The translations under genes and the position numbers were made by a program. A model generated the notes under the pieces. That model worked only from the letters and a program-made list of their open reading frames with translations. It ran no database searches and had not been told where the DNA came from. This document shows, piece by piece, positions 1 through 9,646 of a DNA stretch of 33,910 bases. The stretch comes from Cytophagales bacterium. Its GTDB lineage: Bacteria > Bacteroidota > Bacteroidia > Cytophagales > UBA9547. The stretch covers positions 1-33,910 of the forward strand of contig JANYCH010000199.1 in assembly GCA_025360395.1 (NCBI GenBank). Reading direction: 5' to 3'. Every line of letters starts with the position of its first letter. Position 1 is the first letter of the stretch.

Positions 1-127
1 TACTTATATCTTTTCAACAATTGAGAATGTGTTAATTTCTTTTGGGAAAAGGAATAAGAGCTACAAATTAAAATCAAGATTACCAGGTATGCTTTTTTCA
101 TAAGGTTAAATAAGAAGTATTATAAAT

Positions 128-1114
128 TCATGCTGGCTGTAAAAAATTGTTACTTATTTCATCAAGTATTTCACAAACGCCTTCATAAGTTTTTGCTTCA
201 ACTAATTGTAGCCTATATGGTTTAAAATCGGGAATTCCTTTAAAATAATTGGTGTAATGTGGTCTCATTTCAAAAATACCTGTTATAGGGCCTTTCCATT
301 TTATAGAAAATTCAAGATGTTTCTTAACGGTTCTTACCCTTTCTTCCATATCTGGAACCGGAACTAAAGTACCATCTCTAAAAAAAGATTTTATTTCTTT
401 AAAAATCCAGGGATAACCAATTGCCGCCCTTCCAATCATGAGTCCATCAACTCCATAGCGATTTTTATATTCCAGGGCTTTTTGTGGTGAATCTATATCT
501 CCGTTTCCAAATACAGGAATTCTGAAATTGGGTAAATTTTTAACATCAGCAATTAAACTCCAATCAGCCTCTCCCTTGTACATTTGTGCCCTGGTCCTAC
601 CATGTATGGTAAGTGCACTTATTCCAACATCGTATAGTCTCTGAGCAGCTTCAATAACATTTTTGGTACTATCATCCCATCCTAATCTGGTCTTAACAGT
701 AACAGGACGTTTACATATTTTAACAATTTCGGAAGTAATTTGCTGCATTTTAGGTAAATCGCGCAGTAAACCGGCACCTGCTCCTTTGCATGCAACATTT
801 TTTACTGGGCATCCGTAGTTAATATCAACAAGGTCGGGATTACATTCGTCTGCTATTCGAGCAGCTTCCCTCATAACATCCACTTTATCACCAAATATCT
901 GGATCCCAAGTGGCCTTTCATATTCGTAAAAATCTAATTTATGCGTGCTTTTAAAAGCATTTCTGGTTAATCCTTCTGAAGAAATAAATTCGGTATACAT
1001 CAAGTCGGCACCGTTCTCTTTGCAGACAGCCCTAAATGGAGGGTCACTAACATCTTCCATTGGCGCCAACAAAAGAGGAAATTCTCCTAACTCGACTTCT
1101 CTGATTTTTACCAT
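128..1114 (-). CDS. dusB: tRNA-dihydrouridine synthase, DusB family
   Basis: Flavin-dependent enzyme that reduces specific uridines in the tRNA D-loop to dihydrouridine, using NADPH. At 328 aa it has the usual family length. Visible motifs are the N-terminal PMEDVSDPPFR signature (about residues 18-28), the NYGCPVKNV segment whose Cys102 is the expected catalytic acid, and the FMN-phosphate loops around GNGDIDS and MIGRAAIGYPW. The start is the only ATG upstream of the conserved barrel. A 9-bp hairpin separates it from the upstream regulator gene, and a TAnnTTTG box lies 11 nt before the ATG, so it is probably transcribed alone with a very short leader. DusB rather than DusA or DusC is inferred from overall resemblance. 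Confidence 0.93.
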   Translation of the reverse strand: MVKIREVELGEFPLLLAPMEDVSDPPFRAVCKENGADLMYTEFISSEGLTRNAFKSTHKLDFYEYERPLGIQIFGDKVDVMREAARIADECNPDLVDINYGCPVKNVACKGAGAGLLRDLPKMQQITSEIVKICKRPVTVKTRLGWDDSTKNVIEAAQRLYDVGISALTIHGRTRAQMYKGEADWSLIADVKNLPNFRIPVFGNGDIDSPQKALEYKNRYGVDGLMIGRAAIGYPWIFKEIKSFFRDGTLVPVPDMEERVRTVKKHLEFSIKWKGPITGIFEMRPHYTNYFKGIPDFKPYRLQLVEAKTYEGVCEILDEISNNFLQPA

Positions 1115-1125
1115 TCACTTCAATT

Positions 1126-1133
1126 CAAACCTA
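1126..1133 (-). promoter_or_regulatory. Putative -7 promoter box for dusB
   Basis: On the minus strand this reads TAGGTTTG, an exact match to the Bacteroidota -7 consensus TAnnTTTG. It ends 11 nt before the dusB ATG, implying an almost leaderless transcript. I see no convincing TTTG -33 element at the right distance, because the terminator hairpin occupies that place. Confidence 0.35.
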
Positions 1134-1141
1134 AATATAAA

Positions 1142-1163
1142 AAAAAGGGCCTTAGCCCTTTTT
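1142..1163. terminator. Rho-independent terminator between response regulator and dusB
   Basis: Perfect 9-bp stem (AAAAAGGGC / GCCCTTTTT) with a CTTA loop, A-rich on one side and T-rich on the other. It lies just downstream of the minus-strand response regulator stop codon and would end that transcript before dusB. Confidence 0.75.
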
Positions 1164-1186
1164 AATTAGTTGCTTTTAAATAATAA

Positions 1187-1825
1187 TTAATTGCTAAACA
1201 TCATATTATCGTGAACATATTTCAATAACTCAGCAACGTTTTTTATCCTAAGTTTCCTGAAAATATTAGTCCTGTGAGATTCTACAGTTTTTAGACTGAT
1301 GAACATCCTTTCAGAAATTTCTTTATTTGTAAGACCGTCCTGAATTAATTTAATGATTTCAATTTCTCTCTTTGAAAGATGTTTCCTCGAAACACCGGTC
1401 GCATCAACCATTTGTGCTTTTCTTTGAATCAAATCTTTTGATAAATATTCTTTACCACTTTGAACAAGATTAATGGCTTCAAAAAGTTCTTCTTTAGGAG
1501 AGTTCTTAGTCAGATAACCTGAAACACCCATTGTAAAAAGCTTTTTCACATAGGCTATCTCAGTTTGCACTGAAAGTATTATTATTTTTATCCAGGGAAA
1601 ACGATTCCTGATCACCGAAGTAGCTTCAACACCATTCATTTCTGGCATGAAGATATCCATCAATATAATATCGGTTTTTACTTTTTCAAGTACTGTTATT
1701 AAATCTTTACCATTTGTTGCCTCCCCTACTATCTCAAAATTTTTGTTTTCAGAAAGCAACAATTCCATTGCTTTTCTAATCATTAAGTGGTCTTCAGCTA
1801 GAACTATCCTTATTTTACTACTCAT
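1187..1825 (-). CDS. Response regulator transcription factor, NarL/LuxR family
   Basis: Two-component output regulator of 212 aa. The N-terminal receiver domain (about 5-120) has the acidic pair ED at 11-12, the phospho-acceptor Asp57 in LMDIFMPEMNG and a conserved Lys in GYLTK near residue 107. The C-terminal LuxR-type helix-turn-helix (about 148-208) carries LSKREIEII and TNKEISERMFISLKTVESHR. It is expected to bind DNA as a dimer after phosphorylation. No partner kinase is adjacent: the upstream gene is aconitase, 89 bp away. The kinases near 17-23 kb are possible but unproven partners. Regulon unknown. Confidence 0.93.
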   Translation of the reverse strand: MSSKIRIVLAEDHLMIRKAMELLLSENKNFEIVGEATNGKDLITVLEKVKTDIILMDIFMPEMNGVEATSVIRNRFPWIKIIILSVQTEIAYVKKLFTMGVSGYLTKNSPKEELFEAINLVQSGKEYLSKDLIQRKAQMVDATGVSRKHLSKREIEIIKLIQDGLTNKEISERMFISLKTVESHRTNIFRKLRIKNVAELLKYVHDNMMFSN

Positions 1826-1914
1826 AATTATTCAGTTGCACCTTAAAATTTAACGTATTTTTTTACTAAAAAGTTGCATTTTTTTAATTGTAAGTAGTTT
1901 GCTTTGTCAGGCTA

Positions 1915-4182
1915 TTATTTAGAAACTGAGGCTCTTATGATATTCAATGCCCCACCTGCTTTAAACCATTCTATTTGTTGATCGTTGTAACTGTGATTTA
2001 CCAGGATATCATCTGAAGAACCATCTTTATGATGGAGAACAACGGTAAGGGATACACCTGGTGCGAAACTAGTCAAGCCAACTATATCAATAACATCATC
2101 TTCCAGTATTTTGTTATAATCATCCTTATTTGCAAAAGTAAGGGCTAACATACCTTGTTTTTTAAGGTTTGTTTCATGTATCCTTGCAAAGGATTTGACT
2201 AAAACTGCCCTAACACCAAGATGCCTTGGTTCCATTGCAGCATGCTCTCTTGAAGAACCCTCACCGTAATTTTCGTCACCTACCACTATAGTACCAATTC
2301 TTTCAGCTTTGTATTGCCTTTGTACTTTAGGCACCGGCTCGTATACACCTTTCAATTGATTTTTTACACTATCTGATTTATCATTGAAGTAGTTGATTGC
2401 TCCAATGAGCATATTATTTGAAATATTATCAAGGTGGCCTCTATATTTCAACCAAGGCCCTGCCATTGAAATATGATCAGTAGTACATTTACCTTTAGCC
2501 TTAATTAACAACCTAAGACCTTTAAGGTCTACTCCTTCCCAAGCCGGGAAAGGATCAAGTAACTGAAGTCTGTCTGAAGTAGGTGAAACTGCTACCTGAA
2601 TGTGGCTGCCATCTTCTGAAGGCGCCTGAAAACCAGCATCTTCAACAGCAAAACCATTTACTGGAAGTTCATATCCTTTCGGCGGGTCCAACTTAACTTT
2701 TTCTCCGCTCTCATTTGTAAGATAATCCGTCAATGGATTAAATCCTAAATCTCCAGCTATTGCTAAGGCAGTTACTAGTTCTGGAGAAGCAACAAAAGCA
2801 TAAGTATTTGGGTTACCATCTGCTCTTTTAGCAAAATTCCTATTAAAAGAATGTACAATAGTATTTTTCTCCTCTTTTTCAGCACCTACCCTTGCCCACA
2901 TCCCAATACAGGGCCCACATGCGTTTGCAAAAACTTTAGCACCAATTTTATTAAAAATATTTAAATACCCATCTCTCTCAATTGTAAATCTTACTTGCTC
3001 AGATCCGGGGGTGATAGTGAATTCGGCTTTAGTTTTCAATCCTTTTGCGGCTACTTGTTCTGCAAGTGAGGCAGCTCTCGAAATATCTTCATAAGAAGAA
3101 TTTGTACAAGAACCGATCAAACCAACTTCGATTTTTAAAGGCCAGCCATGTTTTAGTGCTTCTTCTTTTACTTTTGAAATAGGAGTAGCAAGATCTGGTG
3201 AAAATGGGCCGTTTAAATGTGGCTCCAATGTATTTAAATCAATTTCAATAACCTGGTCAAAGTATTTTGTAGGATCATTATATACCTCAGGATCAGCATT
3301 TAAGAATTCTTTAATAGAGTTTGCCAGGTCTGCAATATCTGCCCTATTAGTTGAGCGCAAATATCTTTCCATACTTTCATCATAACCGAAGGTGGAAGTT
3401 GTGGCACCCACTTCTGCCCCCATATTTGAAATGGTTCCCTTTCCTGTACAACTCATGGAGGTAACTCCTTCACCAAAATATTCAATAATGCATCCTGTAC
3501 CGCCTTTTACTGTCAGTATTCCAGCAACTTTTAAAATTACATCTTTAGGGGCTGTCCATCCGCTTAGTTTACCAGTAAGTTTAACCCCTATCAGCTTCGG
3601 CCATTTTAACTCCCACGGAAGTCCTGCCATCACATCACACGCATCTGCACCACCAACCCCGATAGCTATCATTCCAAGACCACCTGCATTTACAGTATGG
3701 GAATCTGTGCCTATCATTAATCCACCTGGAAATGCATAATTTTCAAGCACAACCTGGTGAATTATTCCTGCCCCTGCTTTCCAAAAACCTATTCCATATT
3801 TATCAGATACGGAAGACAAGAAGTTATATACTTCTTTATTTTCAAGTTCTGCTTTAGTTAAATCTTCTGAAGATCCTACTTTAGCTGTAATCAAATGGTC
3901 GCAATGGACAGTAGAAGGAACTGCTACCTTTGGCCTGCCAGCCTGCATAAATTGTAATAATGCCATTTGAGCAGTGGCATCTTGCATGGCGACCCTGTCA
4001 GGTTTAAAATCAACATAGGATTTTCCTCTTTCATATATTCGGGAAGCATTACCTTCGTCCAAATGTGAATAAAGAATTTTTTCAGTTAAGGTTAACGGTC
4101 TTCCTAGAATATTACGTGCTGCTTGAACACGTTGAGGCATACGTGAGTAAACCCCTTTTATCATTTCAATATCAAACGCCAT
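1915..4182 (-). CDS. Aconitate hydratase (mitochondrial-type)
   Basis: TCA-cycle enzyme interconverting citrate and isocitrate through cis-aconitate, using a [4Fe-4S] cluster in the cytoplasm. At 755 aa it matches the mitochondrial-type aconitase length rather than the roughly 890-aa AcnA. The cluster ligands are visible as Cys359 in GSCTNSS and Cys422/Cys425 in ACGPCIG. Other signatures are [15 protein letters not shown] (about 156-170) and, in the swivel domain, [11 protein letters not shown]. The ATG at 4180-4182 opens directly into conserved sequence. The 113 bp upstream contain a 6-bp inverted repeat (cttaca / tgtaag) but no clear TAnnTTTG box. No TCA-cycle neighbour is present. Confidence 0.96.
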   Translation of the reverse strand: MAFDIEMIKGVYSRMPQRVQAARNILGRPLTLTEKILYSHLDEGNASRIYERGKSYVDFKPDRVAMQDATAQMALLQFMQAGRPKVAVPSTVHCDHLITAKVGSSEDLTKAELENKEVYNFLSSVSDKYGIGFWKAGAGIIHQVVLENYAFPGGLMIGTDSHTVNAGGLGMIAIGVGGADACDVMAGLPWELKWPKLIGVKLTGKLSGWTAPKDVILKVAGILTVKGGTGCIIEYFGEGVTSMSCTGKGTISNMGAEVGATTSTFGYDESMERYLRSTNRADIADLANSIKEFLNADPEVYNDPTKYFDQVIEIDLNTLEPHLNGPFSPDLATPISKVKEEALKHGWPLKIEVGLIGSCTNSSYEDISRAASLAEQVAAKGLKTKAEFTITPGSEQVRFTIERDGYLNIFNKIGAKVFANACGPCIGMWARVGAEKEEKNTIVHSFNRNFAKRADGNPNTYAFVASPELVTALAIAGDLGFNPLTDYLTNESGEKVKLDPPKGYELPVNGFAVEDAGFQAPSEDGSHIQVAVSPTSDRLQLLDPFPAWEGVDLKGLRLLIKAKGKCTTDHISMAGPWLKYRGHLDNISNNMLIGAINYFNDKSDSVKNQLKGVYEPVPKVQRQYKAERIGTIVVGDENYGEGSSREHAAMEPRHLGVRAVLVKSFARIHETNLKKQGMLALTFANKDDYNKILEDDVIDIVGLTSFAPGVSLTVVLHHKDGSSDDILVNHSYNDQQIEWFKAGGALNIIRASVSK

Positions 4183-4396
4183 GTCTGAAGGTGTGTTTAA
4201 TGTAAATCATTTCTACGCGCAATTTATAATAATTAGCTTACAATTGAATAATGTAAGACACAGAAAGCAATTTCCATACTAATTTTATACAAAAATGCTA
4301 TATAAACAATGTAATCAACAAGGCAATTTTGTTATTAATTGTTTTTTAATTTCAGAATATACAATTTTGAATTGCCTGATATCAATAGTATCTAAA

Positions 4397-5173
4397 ATGA
4401 ATCTTTTAAAAATATTTTTCTTCAGTTCTTTGTTGATATCTCAAACTTATGCAGGGGAACTTACAGTAGTGGGAGAATATCATGGAAAAAATATTTATGT
4501 CCAAAATCCTTATTCTTTAGAAAAAAATGAATACTGTGTTCAGGAAGTTTATTTGAATAATGAAATATTAAAAACTCCTTTTAAAAGCAGCGCATTTGAA
4601 ATTGACTTATCAACACTGCCACTTCATAGTCAGGTCATTATAAGAATCTTATTTAAAGATGATTGTAAGCCTAAAATTTTAAATTTAAACGTAATTAAAA
4701 CACATGTAAAGTTTCATTTTTCAGACTTCACTATTGATGATGAAAAACTTTCATGGAGCACTACCGGTGAAAAAGTTCCTGGTAAATTTTTCATTGAGAA
4801 AACAATGCATAATTCCTGGGTAGTAATAAAAGAAATTGAATCGAATGGAGGCTTAGGCCTAAACCATTACTCTATTGAAGAAATTCACCATTCCGGATCA
4901 AATAAATATAGAATTAAATTTAAAGAAGGCCTTGATCATTTTCAATATTCAAAAGTCATAGAATATCATTCAAAAAAGAAAGCTATTACATTTTCTCCCA
5001 AAAAGCCCTCCGATATTATAAAATTCAGTGATACAACAGATTACGAAGTTGTAAATTTGCAAGGAAATTCTCTTCTGAAAGGCAGGGGAAATTCTGTCAA
5101 TGTTTCAACAATTACACCTGGTATATACTATCTAAACCTGGATAACAGAACAGAAAAAATTATAAAACGTTAA
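4397..5173 (+). CDS. Hypothetical secreted protein with T9SS-like C-terminal sorting tail
   Basis: I do not recognise the main body. The ORF opens at 4295, but its first 34 codons look like chance; ATG 4397 gives a 258-aa protein starting with a clear signal peptide (MNLLKIFFFSSLLISQTYA, cleavage likely after TYA). The centre is beta-rich and Lys-rich with no catalytic motif I can name. The last ~45 residues (YEVVNLQGNSLLKG, then TITPGIYYLNL and KIIKR) match the usual pattern of a type A T9SS C-terminal domain: a Y-x-V-x-N-L-x-G strand, a GIYYL strand and a basic end. It is therefore probably exported to the periplasm, then through the outer membrane, and may be attached to the surface. Its 3' end overlaps convergent lpxK by 14 bp. 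Confidence 0.7.
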   Translation: MNLLKIFFFSSLLISQTYAGELTVVGEYHGKNIYVQNPYSLEKNEYCVQEVYLNNEILKTPFKSSAFEIDLSTLPLHSQVIIRILFKDDCKPKILNLNVIKTHVKFHFSDFTIDDEKLSWSTTGEKVPGKFFIEKTMHNSWVVIKEIESNGGLGLNHYSIEEIHHSGSNKYRIKFKEGLDHFQYSKVIEYHSKKKAITFSPKKPSDIIKFSDTTDYEVVNLQGNSLLKGRGNSVNVSTITPGIYYLNLDNRTEKIIKR

Positions 5174-6188
5174 CTTTTTCATTTAGGATCTTAAAAAAAA
5201 CCTCTCTCCCTGACAAAAACTCAATATTAATAGGAAGATAGAAAACCGGAATTAGCAATAATTCCTTTTTCCAAACTTTTAACCTTGCAAAATCCTTTTC
5301 TGTGGTTAAGACTGGTAAATTATTTTTTTTCATTTCTGAAATATCTGAAAGAGAAAATTCGTAGTGATCGTTATAAACGAATTTTGAAGAAATTAAATAC
5401 TCCTTTTCACAATGTGATATAAACGGGCCAGGGTTATCTATCCCGCAAATGAGGTTAAATCTTTTCGGAATTTCATTGCAAGTTCCTAGTCCCAGTAAAG
5501 GGTTGGAATACTTAATTTTAGTATAAAATATTGGGGTGCTAATTCTTGCATATTTATTTATTTTTACTTCTATTTTTTTCCTGTCGTTCTGATTTAATGT
5601 TTCCGGACATTTGGAAACAACAACAATATCAGCCCTTCTAGCTCCTGTTCTCGATTCTCTTAACCTGCCAAATGGCAAGAGAAAGTCATCATAAAAAGGT
5701 CTGTTAAATTCTGTAAGTAAAATATTGATTTTTGATGTTAATGGCCGATGCTGAAATGCGTCGTCTAACAATATAATCTCAGTGTCGCTATTCTTTTGTA
5801 GTATAGACTTAATACCATGGGGACGCTTTTCATCAACATACACATTAATACTGTCCTTGAACTTAGCGAAATATTGCAAGGGTTCATCTCCAATATCCTG
5901 TGAGGTACTTTTTTCATTCGCAACCACAAAACCTTTGGTCTTCCTTCCATATCCTCTGCTTAAAATGCTGATTTTCCACCCGGAGCTTTTATATTCATTA
6001 ATTAAAAATTCAATAAAAGGAGTTTTACCAGTCCCTCCCACTCTTAAATTTCCAATGCAAATGATCGGAACATCAAAAGATTCTGATTTTAAAAAACCTA
6101 TATCAAAAAGGAAATTTCGTAAAAAGGTAATTGCATTATAAAGGCATGCAAAAGGAAATAATAATAAAGACAGTATTTTCAAGGGCAT
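5160..6188 (-). CDS. lpxK: Tetraacyldisaccharide 4'-kinase
   Basis: Phosphorylates the 4' position of the lipid A disaccharide precursor at the inner face of the cytoplasmic membrane (Raetz pathway). It has 342 aa, the usual size. The N-terminal ~35 residues are hydrophobic, as expected for membrane association. A Walker A loop follows (GNLRVGGTGKTPF, GGTGKT at 51-56), then SRGYGRKTKGF, the family hallmark DDAFQHR, and a VVVSKCP strand. The start ATG precedes the hydrophobic segment directly. It is divergent from the DUF177 gene and convergent with the secreted protein gene. No other lpx genes are in the window. Confidence 0.95.
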   Translation of the reverse strand: MPLKILSLLLFPFACLYNAITFLRNFLFDIGFLKSESFDVPIICIGNLRVGGTGKTPFIEFLINEYKSSGWKISILSRGYGRKTKGFVVANEKSTSQDIGDEPLQYFAKFKDSINVYVDEKRPHGIKSILQKNSDTEIILLDDAFQHRPLTSKINILLTEFNRPFYDDFLLPFGRLRESRTGARRADIVVVSKCPETLNQNDRKKIEVKINKYARISTPIFYTKIKYSNPLLGLGTCNEIPKRFNLICGIDNPGPFISHCEKEYLISSKFVYNDHYEFSLSDISEMKKNNLPVLTTEKDFARLKVWKKELLLIPVFYLPINIEFLSGREVFFKILNEKVNVL

Positions 6189-6249
6189 TATATATAGTAA
6201 GAGACCAAAATAAGAGAAATTATTGTGTTAATAATTAGAAAAATGTTTA

Positions 6250-6257
6250 TAAATTTG
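6250..6257 (+). promoter_or_regulatory. Putative -7 promoter box of the DUF177-rpmF-fatty acid operon
   Basis: TAAATTTG matches the Bacteroidota -7 consensus TAnnTTTG and sits 20 nt upstream of the TTG start of the DUF177 gene. A TTG at 6223-6225 could be the -33 element, but the 24-nt spacing is slightly long. Confidence 0.45.
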
Positions 6258-6277
6258 CGACCTTATTTTCAAAGTCG

Positions 6278-6808
6278 TTGAAAGGGTTGAAAAATTTAGT
6301 GATAGAAATCTTCCAGCTTAAGGCAGGCATACATCACTATGACTTTGAAATAAAAGATTCGTTCTTTCAATTGATGGGTACTTCTCTTATTGAGAAAGGA
6401 AATTTAAGGGCTGAAGTGATTCTGGATAAGAACACCGACTTCTTTAAATTGAATTTTCTAATTAAAGGTCATGTAAATTTAACATGCGATCGTTCGTTAG
6501 AAGAGTTTGAACAATATATAGACTTAAATAAAAGTCTGATTATCAGGTATGGGGAAAAAACGGAAGAAGTTAGTGATGATTTAGAAACCATTACGTCTGA
6601 CACTTTGACCATTGATCTTGGAAGATATATTTATGAATATATCGGACTTGAAATACCATATAAGAAGTTACACCCACGGTTTAGGGAGCAAGTTTCTTCA
6701 AGTGACCAGGATCCACTGGTTTACCAAACAGAAACTTACAAAAAAAGTGATTTAGAGGATGATATTGATCCTCGTTGGAAAGCATTATTGAAACTTAAGG
6801 ATAATTAA
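6278..6808 (+). CDS. DUF177 (YceD-like) family protein
   Basis: YceD/DUF177 family member of 176 aa; this family is typically encoded directly before rpmF and is implicated in 23S rRNA or large-subunit metabolism. The family signature CDRSLEEFE is at about residues 69-77, followed by an acidic stretch and the C-terminal IPYKKLHP motif. No ATG is available upstream of the conserved part, so the start is TTG at 6278, or possibly TTG at 6287; I chose the longer form because the -7 promoter box lies just before it. The gap to rpmF is 14 nt, consistent with co-transcription. Function of the family is known from relatives, not from this sequence. Confidence 0.85.
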   Translation: MKGLKNLVIEIFQLKAGIHHYDFEIKDSFFQLMGTSLIEKGNLRAEVILDKNTDFFKLNFLIKGHVNLTCDRSLEEFEQYIDLNKSLIIRYGEKTEEVSDDLETITSDTLTIDLGRYIYEYIGLEIPYKKLHPRFREQVSSSDQDPLVYQTETYKKSDLEDDIDPRWKALLKLKDN

Positions 6809-6822
6809 AAAGAAAATTAAAA

Positions 6823-7014
6823 ATGGCACATCCCAAGCATAGAACCTCTAAAGCAAAAAGAGATAAAAGAAGGAGCCATCACAAAATAGCTGACAAAGCT
6901 ATTGCGATATGTCCAACAACAGGTATGCCACATCTTTATCATAGAGCTCATTGGCACGAAGGTAAGCTTTACTACAAAGGCAAAGTAGTAATTGATAAAA
7001 CACCGACTGTTTAA
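6823..7014 (+). CDS. rpmF: 50S ribosomal protein L32
   Basis: Large-subunit ribosomal protein, 63 aa. The N-terminus [17 protein letters not shown] is diagnostic for L32. Only one Cys is present (ICPTTG), so the four-Cys zinc ribbon of C+ type L32 is missing and this is a zinc-independent form. It is flanked by DUF177 (14 nt upstream) and plsX (12 nt downstream), the conserved bacterial yceD-rpmF-plsX arrangement. Confidence 0.97.
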   Translation: MAHPKHRTSKAKRDKRRSHHKIADKAIAICPTTGMPHLYHRAHWHEGKLYYKGKVVIDKTPTV

Positions 7015-7026
7015 CCTGGTCAATTC

Positions 7027-7977
7027 ATGAGAATTGCAGTAGATGCGATGGGCGGGGACAATGCTCCTGACCTCGTTATTGAAGGAGCTATTTTAGCAAG
7101 CAAAGAATTAGCTTCAGAAACTAAACTAATTCTAATTGGAGATGAAACGATAATCACTTCAATTTTGAATAAAAATGGTGGTAAACCTTCCAATATTGAA
7201 GTTGTTCACGCTTCAGAAACTGTTGGTATGGACGAACATCCTACCAAAGCTATATCCCAAAAAAAGGATTCGAGTATCATTGTAGGATACCAGCTTTTAG
7301 CTTCCAAACAAGCAGATTTATTCTGTAGTGCTGGCAATACCGGTGCAATGCTAGTTGGAGCCATGTTTACAATTAAACCAATAGAAGGTGTCTTACGCCC
7401 AGGTATTGCTGGTTTTATTCCGCAAATATCCGGCAGATACGGAATCCTAATGGATGTTGGGGCTAATACTGACTGTAAACCGGAAGTTTTAGTCCAGTTT
7501 GCAGAAATGGCAAGCATTTTTGCTACAGATCTTTATCAAATTGAAAAACCCAGAGTTGGTTTAATAAATGTAGGAGAGGAAGAGCAAAAGGGTTCCTTGC
7601 TAACACAGGCCACTTATCAACTGCTAAAAGTTAATCCCAATATAAATTTCGTTGGCAATCTCGAAGGAAGAGATATCTACAGCGATAAGGTTGATGTAAT
7701 GGTTTGTGATGGCTTTGTAGGAAATGTTATCCTTAAAGCATCAGAAGGGATTTATCCTTTATTAAAGAAAAGAAATTTTACAGATGCCTTTATAGACATG
7801 TTTCATTGGGAAACTGTTGGTGGCAGTCCTATTTTAGGTGTTAACGGCGATGTTGTTATTGGCCATGGGTCATCTGGCAAGATGGCAATCAAAAACATGA
7901 TTTTGCTCTCTCAAAATCTCGCAAAATCTGAAATATCAAAAAAAATCAAAAACGCTTACAGTAAAGTAAGTTCTTAG
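7027..7977 (+). CDS. plsX: Phosphate acyltransferase PlsX
   Basis: Peripheral membrane enzyme that converts acyl-ACP to acyl-phosphate, the donor for PlsY in glycerophospholipid synthesis. It has 316 aa, within the normal size range. Recognisable signatures are the N-terminal MRIAVDAMGGDNAPD, SAGNTGAMLVGA, GANTDCKP and VCDGFVGNVILKASEG. The ATG at 7027 begins the conserved first strand. It follows rpmF by 12 nt and precedes fabH by 8 nt, so all three genes are very likely in one transcript. plsY is not in the window. Confidence 0.96.
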   Translation: MRIAVDAMGGDNAPDLVIEGAILASKELASETKLILIGDETIITSILNKNGGKPSNIEVVHASETVGMDEHPTKAISQKKDSSIIVGYQLLASKQADLFCSAGNTGAMLVGAMFTIKPIEGVLRPGIAGFIPQISGRYGILMDVGANTDCKPEVLVQFAEMASIFATDLYQIEKPRVGLINVGEEEQKGSLLTQATYQLLKVNPNINFVGNLEGRDIYSDKVDVMVCDGFVGNVILKASEGIYPLLKKRNFTDAFIDMFHWETVGGSPILGVNGDVVIGHGSSGKMAIKNMILLSQNLAKSEISKKIKNAYSKVSS

Positions 7978-7985
7978 CTACGCTA

Positions 7986-8984
7986 ATGTCAAAAAAAATC
8001 CGAGCAGCCATTACTGGAGTTGGAGGCCATGTTCCTGATTATATTCTTACGAATAAGGAATTGGAGAAAATGGTTGATACAAATGACGAGTGGATAACCT
8101 CCCGTACAGGCGTTAAAGAAAGACATATCTTAAAAGGCGATGGGATGGGAACATCTCATATGGGTGAAAAAGCAGTAAGAGATCTCCTTAGGAAGACTAA
8201 TACTGACCCAATGGAGATCGACATGATTTTATGTGCTACAGCTACACCAGATTATATTTTCCCTGCAACAGCCAATTTGATTTGCGATATGGTTGGAGCA
8301 AAGAATGCTTTTAGTTTTGATCTGCAAGCAGCCTGTTCTGGGTTTCTTTATGGGCTTGTCACAGCCCAACAATTTATAGAAACAGGCAAATACAAAAAAA
8401 TTATTGTTGTAGGGGCCGATAAGATGTCTTCTATTATTGACTACACTGACCGTAAAACCTGCATTATTTTTGGGGATGGGGCAGCAGCAGTTATGCTTGA
8501 ACCAGATGAATCTGGGAATGGAATTCAAGATAGTATTTTAAGAACTGATGGATCGGGCTTACCTTATCTTCACCTAAAAGCAGGAGGAAGCAGAAAACCA
8601 GCTTCTTTAGAAACTATACAAAACCGAGAACATTACGTTTTTCAGGAAGGTGCGACTGTATTTAAATTTGCCGTTACAAACATGGCAGGCGTTGCTGCAG
8701 AAATCATGGTAAGAAACAATCTTTCTTCGGACGATGTGGATTATCTTGTTCCACATCAGGCAAATAAAAGGATTATAGACGCTACAGCAGAAAGAATGGG
8801 TGTTGGCGAAGACAAGGTGTTAGTAAATATTGAAAAATACGGAAATACTACCGCAGCTACAATTCCACTTGTGTTGTGGGATTTTGAAAAAAACTTTAAA
8901 AAAGGCGATAATTTAATTTTAGCTGCATTTGGAGGAGGTTTTACATGGGGATCCTGCTATTTAAAATGGGCTTATAATTCTTAA
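7986..8984 (+). CDS. fabH: 3-oxoacyl-ACP synthase III
   Basis: Starts fatty-acid synthesis by condensing an acyl-CoA primer with malonyl-ACP. It has 332 aa and the full catalytic triad: Cys117 in QAACSGF, His257 in PHQANKR and Asn287 in GNTTAAT. Other family signatures are DEWITSRTG near residue 34 and the C-terminal FGGGFTWGS loop. The AGGSRKPAS loop resembles other Bacteroidota FabH proteins. It sits between plsX (8 nt) and efp (6 nt). Chain-type preference, such as branched primers, cannot be read from the sequence by eye. Confidence 0.96.
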   Translation: MSKKIRAAITGVGGHVPDYILTNKELEKMVDTNDEWITSRTGVKERHILKGDGMGTSHMGEKAVRDLLRKTNTDPMEIDMILCATATPDYIFPATANLICDMVGAKNAFSFDLQAACSGFLYGLVTAQQFIETGKYKKIIVVGADKMSSIIDYTDRKTCIIFGDGAAAVMLEPDESGNGIQDSILRTDGSGLPYLHLKAGGSRKPASLETIQNREHYVFQEGATVFKFAVTNMAGVAAEIMVRNNLSSDDVDYLVPHQANKRIIDATAERMGVGEDKVLVNIEKYGNTTAATIPLVLWDFEKNFKKGDNLILAAFGGGFTWGSCYLKWAYNS

Positions 8985-8990
8985 AAATAA

Positions 8991-9554
8991 ATGGCTTCGA
9001 CAGCAGATTTTAAAACCGGTTTGTGTTTAAATTTCAAAAATGATCTTTACACAATTGTTGACTTTCAGCATGTTAAGCCTGGTAAAGGTCCTGCCTTTGT
9101 GAGAAGTAAACTGAAAAGTTTGACTACTGGCCGCGTAATAGAAAACACTTTCACTGCTGGCGAAAAAGTAGATACAGCCAGAATTGAAACACGTCCCCAC
9201 CAATATCTTTTCAAAGAAGAAAGTGGATATACTTTTATGGACAGTGAAAATTTTGAACAGGTTACTATTCCTTCAAAACTTGTATCTGGGTTTGAATTTA
9301 TGAAAGAAGGACAGGAAGTGACAATCCTGTTTCATGCTGAAACGGAAAAGGCACTTTCTTGTGAATTGCCACCTTTTGTTGCACTACAAGTGACTTATAC
9401 TGAACCAGCAGTTAAAGGAAATACGTCTTCAAATGCGATGAAATCTGCAACTCTTGAAACAGGGGCTGTAATAAACGTACCTATGTTTATTGAACAGGAT
9501 GAATGGATCAAGGTTGATACCAGAGATGGATCTTATTATGAGAGAGTAAAATAA
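8991..9554 (+). CDS. efp: Translation elongation factor P
   Basis: Binds ribosomes stalled at consecutive prolines and promotes peptide-bond formation. It has 187 aa with the three-domain EF-P layout: an N-terminal KOW-like domain with the loop VKPGKGPAF, an OB domain and a C-terminal OB domain ending in VDTRDGSYYERV. Lys32 occupies the position that is beta-lysylated in E. coli, so the tip could be modified, but no epmA or epmB homologue is in the window. The start MASTADFKTGL fits family N-termini. It lies 6 nt after fabH and 92 nt before accB. Confidence 0.96.
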   Translation: MASTADFKTGLCLNFKNDLYTIVDFQHVKPGKGPAFVRSKLKSLTTGRVIENTFTAGEKVDTARIETRPHQYLFKEESGYTFMDSENFEQVTIPSKLVSGFEFMKEGQEVTILFHAETEKALSCELPPFVALQVTYTEPAVKGNTSSNAMKSATLETGAVINVPMFIEQDEWIKVDTRDGSYYERVK

Positions 9555-9646
9555 AAGTGGTTTTTTCATTTTTTTCTAATAAACTTGAAGATTCAATAAG
9601 AAGAAATAAAATTTTGATTGACTTAATGGCTTAGCCTGACAATATT

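Noticed and set aside
1-127. Possible gene fragment at the left edge
   Set aside because: No open frame or recognisable motif; the stretch is AT-rich intergenic sequence downstream of dusB.
3392-3739. 115-aa plus-strand ORF inside aconitase
   Set aside because: It lies fully antisense to a well-conserved gene and has a Pro/Ser-rich composition typical of a shadow frame.
4295-4396. N-terminal 34 codons of the ORF before the T9SS-tail protein
   Set aside because: They place sequence in front of an otherwise perfect signal peptide and look like non-coding AT-rich DNA; ATG 4397 is a better start.
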